Source: an uncultured Christensenella sp. (lineage in GTDB: Bacteria; Bacillota; Clostridia; Christensenellales; Pumilibacteraceae). Taken from it: a stretch of DNA of 14,121 bases. A model generated the notes under the pieces. The model ran no database searches. It saw only the letters and a list, made by a program, of their open reading frames with translations, and had not been told where the DNA came from. The position numbers and the translations under genes were made by a program. Positions 6,429-12,809 of this stretch are shown here, piece by piece (the first letter of the stretch is position 1; each line of letters begins with the position of its first letter). The stretch is from NCBI GenBank assembly GCA_910577995.1, contig CAJTND010000007.1, forward strand, positions 35,278 through 49,398, given 5' to 3'.

Positions 6429-8252
6429 ATGAAATACGGATTTGTCAAAGTCGCGGCATCGTCGCCGAAGATAAAAGTCGGCGCGCCGCTCGGCAATGCC
6501 GACGCGATCGTTGCCGAGATAGCAAGGCTCAATAAGCTCGGCGTCGAGATAGCGGTCTTTCCCGAGCTGTGCGTCACGGGTTATACCGCGGCTGATCTTT
6601 TCTATACCGACAAGCTTTTATCGGGCGCGCTCAAAGCGGTCAAGCGTATAGCCGCGGCGACGCCCGAAAACATGCTCGTGTTCGTAGGCGCGCCGCTCGC
6701 ACTCCGCGGCAGGCTGTACAACTGCGCGGTCGGTATGTCGGGCGGAAAGGCGCTCGGCATAACGCCTAAGACCGAGCTGCCCGAGTACGGCGAGTTTTAC
6801 GAAAAACGGTATTTTACGCGCGCGTTTGCGGGGACGGAGCATTACGCGCCGCTCGACGCGCCGATGGGCGACGTTTTGTACGAATGCTCCGCCGACGCTC
6901 GGCTGGTCGTCGGCTGCGAGATTTGCGAGGACATGTGGGCGGATATCCCGCCGTCGGTCGAGGCGACGCGCGCGGGCGCGACGGTCATAGTCAATCTTTC
7001 CGCGTCGAACGAGGTTGTGGGCAAGGCGGAGTACCGCAGGACGCTCGTCGCAGGCGCGTCGGGCAGACAGCGCTGCGCGTATATATATTCTGACGCGGGC
7101 GAGGGCGAGTCGACCACCGACGCGGTGTTCGCCGCGCACGACATGATAGCGGAAAACGGCACCGTCATGGCGGAGAGTCTGCCGTTTGCGGACGGCTGCG
7201 CTATGACCGATATAGACGTCGAAAGGCTCGACCTCGATAGGCGCAGGATGGGCATGGCGGAGCCGAAAAGGACGTTCGAGCGGATAAGCTTCTCGCTCGG
7301 CGACGGCGTTAGGCTTACGCGCGCGATCGAAAAATATCCGTTCGTGCCGACGTCCGACGGGCGCGCCGAGCTCATACTCGAAATGCAGTCGCACGCGCTG
7401 CGCTCGCGCATGGACGCGATAGGCGCAAAAACGGCGGTCATCGGCGTGTCGGGAGGGCTGGATTCCGCGCTCGCGCTTTTGGTGTGCGTGCGCGCGGTCG
7501 GCGCGGAGCTGGTGATGCCCGTCACCATGCCCGGCTTCGGAACGACGGATAAGACGCTCGGCAACGCGGACGGGCTGTGCGCCGCGCTCGGACTTAAAAT
7601 GCGCACCGTCGACATACGCCCGACGGTAGAGCTGCACTTAAAGGATATAGACCATTCGGATAAGGACGTCGTTTTTGAAAACGCGCAGGCGCGCACGCGC
7701 ACGATGACGCTGTTCGACATTGCCAACAAGACGGGCGGCATAGTCGTCGGCACGGGCGACCTGTCGGAGCTCGCGCTCGGCTGGGCGACGTATAACGGCG
7801 ATCATATGTCGTCCTACGGAGTGAACGCGGGCGTGCCGAAAACTCTCGTCAAGCGGCTCGTGCGCTACGAGGCGGAGCGGCTGGGCGGCGTGGCTAAGGG
7901 CGCGCTGATCGCCATACTCGGCACGGACATTTCGCCCGAGCTTCTGCCGTCCGATGACGGGAGGATCGCGCAAAAGACCGAGGACATACTCGGCAAGTAC
8001 GATCTTATCGACTTTATAGTTTACTATCGCGTGCGCTTCGGCTTCTCGCGCGAAAAGATAGAGTTTCTCATCAAGTCGGCGTTTACGAAAACGCCCGCCG
8101 CGGAGATAAAAAAAGCGCTCGACACGTTCTATAAGCGCTTCGACGCGGCGCAGTTCAAGCGCTCGTGCCTGCCCGACGGACCGAAGATCGGCTCGGTGTC
8201 GTTCTCGCCGCGCTCGGATTTCCGCATGCCGTCCGACGCATCAAGCGACTAA
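6429..8252 (+). CDS. nadE: Glutamine-dependent NAD+ synthetase
   Basis: 607 residues catalysing the last step of NAD+ synthesis: deamido-NAD+ plus ATP and ammonia, the ammonia coming from glutamine. The N-terminal nitrilase-fold glutaminase domain (about 1-270) shows the expected triad: Glu46 in FPELCVTGY, Lys114 in KTELPEYGEFYEKRYF and Cys166 in EICEDMW. The C-terminal synthetase domain has the PP-loop SGGLDS at 341-346 and a 'GTGDLSELALGWATYNGDH' block. Fused length and order match the eukaryote-like two-domain NadE. I chose ATG 6429 because AAGGAG sits 9 nt before it; a TTG at 6405 overlaps the dnaX stop and is unlikely. It is probably cotranscribed with dnaX. No clear terminator follows, so some read-through into the TIR operon is possible. 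Confidence 0.97.
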   Translation: MKYGFVKVAASSPKIKVGAPLGNADAIVAEIARLNKLGVEIAVFPELCVTGYTAADLFYTDKLLSGALKAVKRIAAATPENMLVFVGAPLALRGRLYNCAVGMSGGKALGITPKTELPEYGEFYEKRYFTRAFAGTEHYAPLDAPMGDVLYECSADARLVVGCEICEDMWADIPPSVEATRAGATVIVNLSASNEVVGKAEYRRTLVAGASGRQRCAYIYSDAGEGESTTDAVFAAHDMIAENGTVMAESLPFADGCAMTDIDVERLDLDRRRMGMAEPKRTFERISFSLGDGVRLTRAIEKYPFVPTSDGRAELILEMQSHALRSRMDAIGAKTAVIGVSGGLDSALALLVCVRAVGAELVMPVTMPGFGTTDKTLGNADGLCAALGLKMRTVDIRPTVELHLKDIDHSDKDVVFENAQARTRTMTLFDIANKTGGIVVGTGDLSELALGWATYNGDHMSSYGVNAGVPKTLVKRLVRYEAERLGGVAKGALIAILGTDISPELLPSDDGRIAQKTEDILGKYDLIDFIVYYRVRFGFSREKIEFLIKSAFTKTPAAEIKKALDTFYKRFDAAQFKRSCLPDGPKIGSVSFSPRSDFRMPSDASSD

Positions 8253-8280
8253 TGACCGCGGCGCGATGAGCAATGCGCGA

Positions 8281-8310
8281 AATTCTAATGTAATTCTAAT
8301 GATTATCATA
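8281..8310. promoter_or_regulatory. Candidate operator: direct repeats and palindrome before the TIR promoter
   Basis: AATTCTAATG occurs twice, 11 bp apart (8281-8290 and 8292-8301), and an imperfect relative (TAATCCTAAC, 8319-8328) lies inside the promoter spacer. ATGATTATCAT (8299-8309) is a perfect 5-1-5 palindrome just before the -35 box. About 13 of 19 positions centred on it agree with the Fur-box consensus, so a Fur-family metal regulator is possible. The region is AT-rich, so chance similarity is a real alternative. Confidence 0.35.
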
Positions 8311-8346
8311 TTGTTTACTAATCCTAACTGTTGTATAATATAGCTG
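8311..8346 (+). promoter_or_regulatory. Promoter for the TIR-SPFH-ESCRT-like operon
   Basis: -35 TTGTTT (8311-8316), a 17-bp spacer and a perfect -10 TATAAT (8334-8339). The expected transcription start is near 8346, giving a leader of only about 7 nt before ATG 8353 and no room for a Shine-Dalgarno site. The weaker -35 box would suit a regulated promoter. Confidence 0.75.
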
Positions 8347-8352
8347 TATATT

Positions 8353-10782
8353 ATGGAACAGGTAAGATGCACAAATTGCGGTTCCACCGCCATAATACCC
8401 GACGGCTCGGGCGAGTACTGCACATGCGAGGCATGCGGCAGCGTGTTTTACGTTCCCAAAGCTGCGGCGTTCTCCAAGGTGACGCTCGACCACACGCAGG
8501 ACGTGCGCGCCTGGCGCGAGTATCTTGCCAAGCAGCTCAAGCTCCAATCGGAAAGCAGCAAGGCGCGCGACTACGGCGGCGTCAAGCTATTTGCGCAAAA
8601 AATACTGTCGGTGCTTCCCGACGATTTCTGCGCGCAGTATTACGTCGCGCTCGCCGAACGCTACGACGACGACAACGACACCGCGTTCACCGATTTCCTC
8701 GCGTGCGCCGACTTTTGCGGCGTTACCGAGGCGGAGCGCAAGGACGTGGTCGATTCGCTCGTTGCGACCGTCGAGCCCAAATACCTCGACGACGTCAAGG
8801 CTTTTATCAAGCGCGCGTATCCTCAAAACCATATGGTGTACGACGCGCCGATAGAGCGCAACATCAGACTGTACATACAAAAACTCAAATATTCGCGCGC
8901 AGCGGAGCGCGACGTGTTTATCTGTCACAGGACCGCCGCGCCCGATCAGGACATAGCGGACGCCATATGCTCGCGGCTCGAAGAGCGCGGCTTGCGGTGC
9001 TGGATCGCGCCGCGCAATATCCTCGCCGGTTCGCAGAACTACGAGCGCGACATCATGAAGGGCGTGGAGAGCTGTCGGCTGTTCCTCTTGGTATCGAGCT
9101 TTAAGTCGATATATTCCGAGGACTGCGAAATGGAGCTGAAAGCCGCGGTGCTCGACGACAAGGCGCTTTACAGCTACCGTATCGACGATACGCCTTACGA
9201 CGGCGCGTTTGAAAAAGCGCTCGGCAAAGTGCAGTGGCTGGACGCGAGCGACGATCCTTACGCGCACCTCGAGCAGCTCGTCGTCGATATAAAAGGCATG
9301 CTCGCCGAGGACGTGCGCGAAAAAGCCGAGATAGATCAGATACGCTTCGCCGCGCGCGAGCGCGAAAGGCTGGAAGCGGCGGCGGCGCGGTCGGCGGAGC
9401 AGGAACGGCTCGACAGGCTGGAAAAGCTCGTCTCGGGCGGCGTAGCTCCGCAACGCTCAAACAGCGCGGCGCGGCTCAAACGCGCGGAGATAGAATTGCA
9501 ATCGGGCAACTATGCGCGCGCGGAATCGATAATCGACGAAACGCTCGACCTCGATCCCGAAAATCCGCTCGCCTGGTGGCTGATGCTGTTGAGCTCGCAC
9601 CGCGTCAACTCCGACCGCAAGCTGCTCGAATGCGGCAGGGATTACACGGTCAGTCATTATTACAAAAACGCGGTCAGGTTTGCCGACACCGCGATGCGGC
9701 GCAGAGTGGACGCAGTCGACGCGCAGTATGCCAACGAGACCGTCAAGCGCGTCGACAGGAAACTCGCCGATGCGGAAAAACTGTTCGAGGCGGAGAACTT
9801 CGACGCGCTCGCAGACACGCTGTCCGCATGCGCGTATGCCTTTGCCGACGAGGAGAGCATCGTGTTCGAGCGTTTCCCCGACGTCGCGAGCCGCTTCTTC
9901 TGGCTCAAGCTGTGGGCTAAGTACGGTCAGACCCCGCTTGTTTGCGTCGAGGACATAACGCGCGAAAAAGAGTATAAGTTGGCGGTCAAGTACGCGTCGC
10001 CGACGCAAGCCAAGCAGTACGAGCTCGCGCGCGAAACGGTTTCCAAAAACGCACAGCTTTTCCTGCGCGAGCGCAGTAAGAACCGCGTCAACGACGGCAA
10101 GCTCGTCGACTACCTGGTCGACAACAAAAACATACTTCCGACGGAGGTCTACGGTCACTACTCGTCGTTGCTGTACTTCCGCAAGATGCTCGATCAGCTC
10201 GGCATGACGGAAGACGCTCTCCGCGCGTCGGACGCGGATATATCCACCAACGAATACTTCATGCTCGCGCAGTCGATAGCGACGGAGGAGCAGCGCGCCG
10301 AGTACGACGCTCTGTGCGCGGCGCTCGACCGCAACCGCGCGGAAAAAACGCGGCAGTTGCAGGAAGCAAAACGCGCCGAGGAAGAAAAGGAACTCAAAAA
10401 AGCCAAGCGCGCGCGTTCGCTCAAAATAGGCAAGCGCGTACTGCTGTTTGTCATCGCGCCGCTTTCGTACGTATTGCTCGCCGCCTCGTTCCTATTCACG
10501 AGCCTCGACGATTACAATGCGTCCGTGTTCCTGTTGTGCGCGGCGCTGTTCAGGATAGCGGCGGACATCGCGTGCGCGTATTCGTCCGACGAGCGCCCGT
10601 CGCGAGTGATAGCGCGGATCGATCTGGTGCTCAGCATCATATCGCAGATAATGTTCGCAAACTTAGGCAGCTATTCGCTCGGTTTCGGCTTTTTCATGCC
10701 GGTCAACATCGGCGCGATCGCACTCGAAATAGCAGTTAGCTTCAGGCTGATAGGCAAAGGCCGCAGAGGAGGTAAAAAATGA
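8353..10782 (+). CDS. Membrane-anchored TIR-domain protein with N-terminal zinc ribbon
   Basis: 809 residues. A zinc ribbon (Cys6, Cys9, Cys25, Cys28) opens the protein, followed by a helical region to about 180. A TIR domain spans about 186-315: strand A 'RDVFICHR', the 'LEERGLRCWIAPRNILAG' block and 'SEDCEMELKAA', where Glu261 sits at the position of the catalytic glutamate of NAD-cleaving TIR domains (S-x2-C-x2-E spacing). A coiled coil (about 322-362), a TPR-like helical array (about 370-570) and a second charged helix (about 650-690) lead to about four membrane helices (about 693-717, 724-744, 757-775, 779-800), so the bulk is cytoplasmic and tail-anchored. NADase activity is known for many bacterial TIR proteins but is inferred here. 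It is first in a five-gene operon and its stop overlaps the next start (ATGA). Confidence 0.85.
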   Translation: MEQVRCTNCGSTAIIPDGSGEYCTCEACGSVFYVPKAAAFSKVTLDHTQDVRAWREYLAKQLKLQSESSKARDYGGVKLFAQKILSVLPDDFCAQYYVALAERYDDDNDTAFTDFLACADFCGVTEAERKDVVDSLVATVEPKYLDDVKAFIKRAYPQNHMVYDAPIERNIRLYIQKLKYSRAAERDVFICHRTAAPDQDIADAICSRLEERGLRCWIAPRNILAGSQNYERDIMKGVESCRLFLLVSSFKSIYSEDCEMELKAAVLDDKALYSYRIDDTPYDGAFEKALGKVQWLDASDDPYAHLEQLVVDIKGMLAEDVREKAEIDQIRFAARERERLEAAAARSAEQERLDRLEKLVSGGVAPQRSNSAARLKRAEIELQSGNYARAESIIDETLDLDPENPLAWWLMLLSSHRVNSDRKLLECGRDYTVSHYYKNAVRFADTAMRRRVDAVDAQYANETVKRVDRKLADAEKLFEAENFDALADTLSACAYAFADEESIVFERFPDVASRFFWLKLWAKYGQTPLVCVEDITREKEYKLAVKYASPTQAKQYELARETVSKNAQLFLRERSKNRVNDGKLVDYLVDNKNILPTEVYGHYSSLLYFRKMLDQLGMTEDALRASDADISTNEYFMLAQSIATEEQRAEYDALCAALDRNRAEKTRQLQEAKRAEEEKELKKAKRARSLKIGKRVLLFVIAPLSYVLLAASFLFTSLDDYNASVFLLCAALFRIAADIACAYSSDERPSRVIARIDLVLSIISQIMFANLGSYSLGFGFFMPVNIGAIALEIAVSFRLIGKGRRGGKK

Positions 10783-11615
10783 AGGAAATAGTCAAATTCA
10801 CGGGCAACAACGCGGAGCTGTTCTGCCGCGAAAGCGCGGACGAACTGCACGCCAACGCGCAGGTGATAGTGCCCGAAACGCACTGCGTGCTGTTGATAAA
10901 GGACGGCGTCGTATCCGAGGCGTTACAGCCCGGGCGTCACGATATATTCGATACCGAAAACGGCTTGTTCCGCCTGAAAAAGGACAGCGACGTAGCGTCG
11001 GTCGATTTCGTGTTCGTTTCCAAAACGGCTAAGCTCCCCATGCTCTGGGGCACGAGCACGCCTATCCGCACGCGCGACCCGATAACGGACGTACCCGTAT
11101 CGATAGGCATCAACGGCGAACTCGAATTCCGCGTAAAAACGCCCAAGCAGTTCTATCTGGAACTCGTCGGGGCGGACACCGAGTACAGCGTCGACAAGCT
11201 CAAACGCAGGCTTCAAAGCCGACTGATGAGCGTCGTCGAGCCGACGGTCGCCGCCATCATGCGCGAGGACCGCATCAGCTATACCGAGTTCACCGAGAAC
11301 AAGGGCAGGATATCCGAACAGCTCAAAGACAAGCTCGACGAGTTCTTCGCGAGCGAGTACGGCTTGGAGCTTTGCTCGTTCGCGGTCGGCGGCGCTATCA
11401 TTTCGGAAGCGGACATCACCGCAATCGAGCGCAAGCGCAACGAGCTGGGCGTAGGGACCAAGGTCTGCGCGGCGTGCGGCGCGATAGCCGTCGGCGGCGC
11501 GAAGTTCTGTCCCGAATGCGGCGCGTCGCTCACCGAGGGCTTCTGCTCGCACTGCGGCGCGAAGCTCGAACCCAACGCCAAGTTCTGCGCACAGTGCGGA
11601 AAAAAGGTCAAGTAA
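10779..11615 (+). CDS. SPFH (band 7) protein with two C-terminal zinc ribbons, YdjI-like
   Basis: 278 residues. The SPFH/band 7 region covers about 25-215, with no membrane helix of its own, as in the YdjI-type COG4260 family (sometimes labelled virion core protein-like). The C-terminus carries two CxxC-CxxC zinc ribbons: Cys230/233/244/247 and Cys256/259/270/273. SPFH proteins oligomerise into membrane-associated scaffolds. In Bacillus subtilis, YdjI works with YdjG and YdjH to position PspA, an ESCRT-III superfamily protein; that precedent fits the partners here. The start overlaps the TIR gene stop by 4 nt and has a strong Shine-Dalgarno site, AGGAGG at 10767-10772, 6 nt upstream. The zinc ribbons could mediate contact with the zinc-ribbon TIR protein; this is inference. 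Confidence 0.88.
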   Translation: MKEIVKFTGNNAELFCRESADELHANAQVIVPETHCVLLIKDGVVSEALQPGRHDIFDTENGLFRLKKDSDVASVDFVFVSKTAKLPMLWGTSTPIRTRDPITDVPVSIGINGELEFRVKTPKQFYLELVGADTEYSVDKLKRRLQSRLMSVVEPTVAAIMREDRISYTEFTENKGRISEQLKDKLDEFFASEYGLELCSFAVGGAIISEADITAIERKRNELGVGTKVCAACGAIAVGGAKFCPECGASLTEGFCSHCGAKLEPNAKFCAQCGKKVK

Positions 11616-11633
11616 AAGGAGCAGGAGAGTACC

Positions 11634-11963
11634 ATGGGATTTTGTTTTTCTTCACCCGATAAAAAAGAGATCCTCGCCGACAACCGCGAGGTGATAGAAT
11701 CCAACGCACGCGTGCTGTCGGTCTGTGCGGAGCTTGCCGAGGGCGAGCTCGGCAAAGCCGTGGAACGCGTCTACGACGCCGTGCGGTACATGATCCCGTC
11801 GACAGCCGTCGGCGCGGCGCAGGCGGACAAAAAAATAGGCGCGCTCGCAGGCGACCTCAAAATAGCCCTGAGCAATGGCAAGGACCGCGCACTGCTCCAA
11901 GCCGAAGAGATAGTCAAGGACATCGAAGCGGCTATCGCCGAGCGCAACTCGTATACCAAATAA
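11634..11963 (+). CDS. Small helical protein of unknown family in the ESCRT-like operon
   Basis: 109 residues, predicted mostly helical and soluble, with a short hydrophobic N-terminus (MGFCF) that could touch membrane. The composition is charged and alanine-rich, and no Cys pair or membrane helix is present. I do not recognise the family. The start is supported by AGGAGA (11623-11628) 5 nt upstream, and the gene follows the SPFH gene by 18 nt, so it is cotranscribed and probably part of the module. Possible roles are an adaptor or a minor membrane-binding subunit. A 240-nt gap with repeats separates it from the ESCRT-III-like gene. Confidence 0.75.
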   Translation: MGFCFSSPDKKEILADNREVIESNARVLSVCAELAEGELGKAVERVYDAVRYMIPSTAVGAAQADKKIGALAGDLKIALSNGKDRALLQAEEIVKDIEAAIAERNSYTK

Positions 11964-12047
11964 CAGCGGACAGCGACAGCGGACGTTACGACAACGCCCG
12001 TTTGTCATTCCGCGGCGAAGTCAAAATAAGCGGCACGCCGGTTTGTC

Positions 12048-12070
12048 ATTCCGAGGCAAAGCCGAGGAAT
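12048..12070. repeat. Interspersed hairpin repeat, copy 1
   Basis: ATTCC (12048-12052) pairs with GGAAT (12066-12070); inside, GA faces GA (12053-54, 12064-65) as a tandem G-A mismatch, then GGC pairs with GCC around AAA. It is preceded by TTTGTC and followed by CTC. The same layout with different but still complementary stems recurs at 14016-14046 and 14068-14097. A partial copy of the left half lies at 12001-12020. Confidence 0.75.
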
Positions 12071-12090
12071 CTCTTTTACCCGCACGGAAC

Positions 12091-12200
12091 GAAAGCGGAA
12101 GATAATACTAATAACCACCCAAAGGCTAATACGGGTCAAGAGAACCGCAAGAAAGCGGAAGATAATACTAATAACCACCCAAAGACTAATAGGGGTCAAA
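12091..12200 (+). repeat. 60-bp-period tandem duplication ahead of the ESCRT-III-like gene
   Basis: Positions 12091-12140 and 12151-12200 match at 47 of 50 bases. Each copy contains a GATAATACTAATAACCACCC core and ends in a GGGTCAA segment. In the second copy this has become AGGGGTCAAAAAA, placing a weak Shine-Dalgarno-like AGGGG about 8 nt before ATG 12204. The first copy leads to no start codon. It looks like a recent duplication of the leader and ribosome-binding region. Confidence 0.85.
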
Positions 12201-12203
12201 AAA

Positions 12204-12809
12204 ATGTTTGGAAGGAACATGTTCAAAAAACTCAAACGCGAGGACGTAGTCGACGCGATAATCGCGCTCAACAAGCAGCAGGACGACCTGGAATCGGGCA
12301 TACTCTCGAAATCCGACGAGGTCGAAAAACTGATGGAGCGCGGCAGGAAAGAAAAGAACCGCGATATAAAACTGCTGTGCGCGAAAAAGGTCACGAGCCT
12401 CAAGGACGAGATCAAACGCGACAGCAAACGCGCGGCGTTCCTGCTGTACAACGCAAAGCTGCTCGAAAAGCTCAAAGCCGCTATCGACGACAATCAATTC
12501 GTCGAGAACACGAGCAAGCTCCCGCTCAACAAACTTCTCAACGACCAGAAAGCGCTCGCGCAGTTCCTTGAGCAATCGATCAAGAACCGCACCGACGCGG
12601 AAAATATGCTCGTCGACGCCGACCAAATGTTCGAGACCTACGAACAAGCGGCGGACTCCGACGCGAGCCCGATATACTCCGTCAACAAATCAGACGACGA
12701 GCTTCTCGCCATGTTCGAAATGCAGGAACAGCTCGACTCCGAGCTCGACGTCGACGCGGACATCGCGTCCGACGCAACGGAGCTAAGCGCGCAGGCGGAG
12801 CAGCAATGA
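12204..12809 (+). CDS. ESCRT-III (Snf7/CHMP)-like helical protein
   Basis: 201 residues, entirely helical. A short basic, Phe-containing N-terminus (MFGRNMFKKLKR) could insert in membrane like the N-terminal helix of ESCRT-III subunits. A long basic helical hairpin covers about 12-95; its 'LCAKKVTSLKDEIKR' to 'FLLYNAKLLEKLKAAI' stretch resembles the CHMP2-type helix 2 pattern (AK-x2-xxLR...A-x2-L). Shorter helices (about 105-150) follow, then a strongly acidic tail. The tail segment at 164-181 (DDELLAMFEMQEQLDSEL) partly fits a MIT-interacting helix. A basic core, an acidic autoinhibitory-type tail and a gene overlapping a MIT-VPS4-like ATPase (ATGA) support the call. Similarity is by pattern only; a generic coiled-coil protein or PspA relative remains possible. 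ATG 12219 is an alternative start, but its purine tract is too close. Confidence 0.7.
   Translation: MFGRNMFKKLKREDVVDAIIALNKQQDDLESGILSKSDEVEKLMERGRKEKNRDIKLLCAKKVTSLKDEIKRDSKRAAFLLYNAKLLEKLKAAIDDNQFVENTSKLPLNKLLNDQKALAQFLEQSIKNRTDAENMLVDADQMFETYEQAADSDASPIYSVNKSDDELLAMFEMQEQLDSELDVDADIASDATELSAQAEQQ

Larger units (their letters stand above)
11964..12203 (+). other. 240-nt non-coding gap inside the operon, filled with repeats
   Basis: This is the only sizeable gap in the five-gene operon. It starts with short CAGCGGA-type repeats, then has a degenerate TTTGTCATTCC copy (12001-12020), a full hairpin repeat (12048-12070) followed by a short T-rich stretch, and a 60-bp-period tandem duplication (12091-12200) running up to the ATG at 12204. 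No promoter with good spacing is visible: GATAAT boxes occur in both duplication copies but lack a well-placed -35. The hairpin could lower expression of the two downstream genes or stabilise mRNA ends. Confidence 0.6.

Noticed and set aside
6618..7637. Minus-strand open frame of about 339 codons inside nadE
   Set aside because: nadE is unambiguous in the opposite strand (SGGLDS motif, nitrilase triad); the antisense product is Arg/Ala/His-rich shadow sequence.
8331..9104. Plus-strand open frame starting before the TIR gene in another frame
   Set aside because: Very Arg-rich, starts before the predicted transcription start, and overlaps the well-supported zinc ribbon and TIR frame.
12074..12107. 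Internal promoter before the ESCRT-like gene (TTTACC ... GATAAT)
   Set aside because: The spacer is about 20 bp, both boxes are weak, and the second copy lacks an equivalent -35.
12091..12200. Possible CRISPR array
   Set aside because: Only two copies with a 60-bp period, the so-called spacer region is itself partly repeated, and no cas genes are present.
12002..12571. Open frame across the repeat-filled gap and into the ESCRT-like gene
   Set aside because: Its N-terminal part translates hairpin repeats and the tandem duplication, and the rest is an out-of-frame reading of the 12204 gene.
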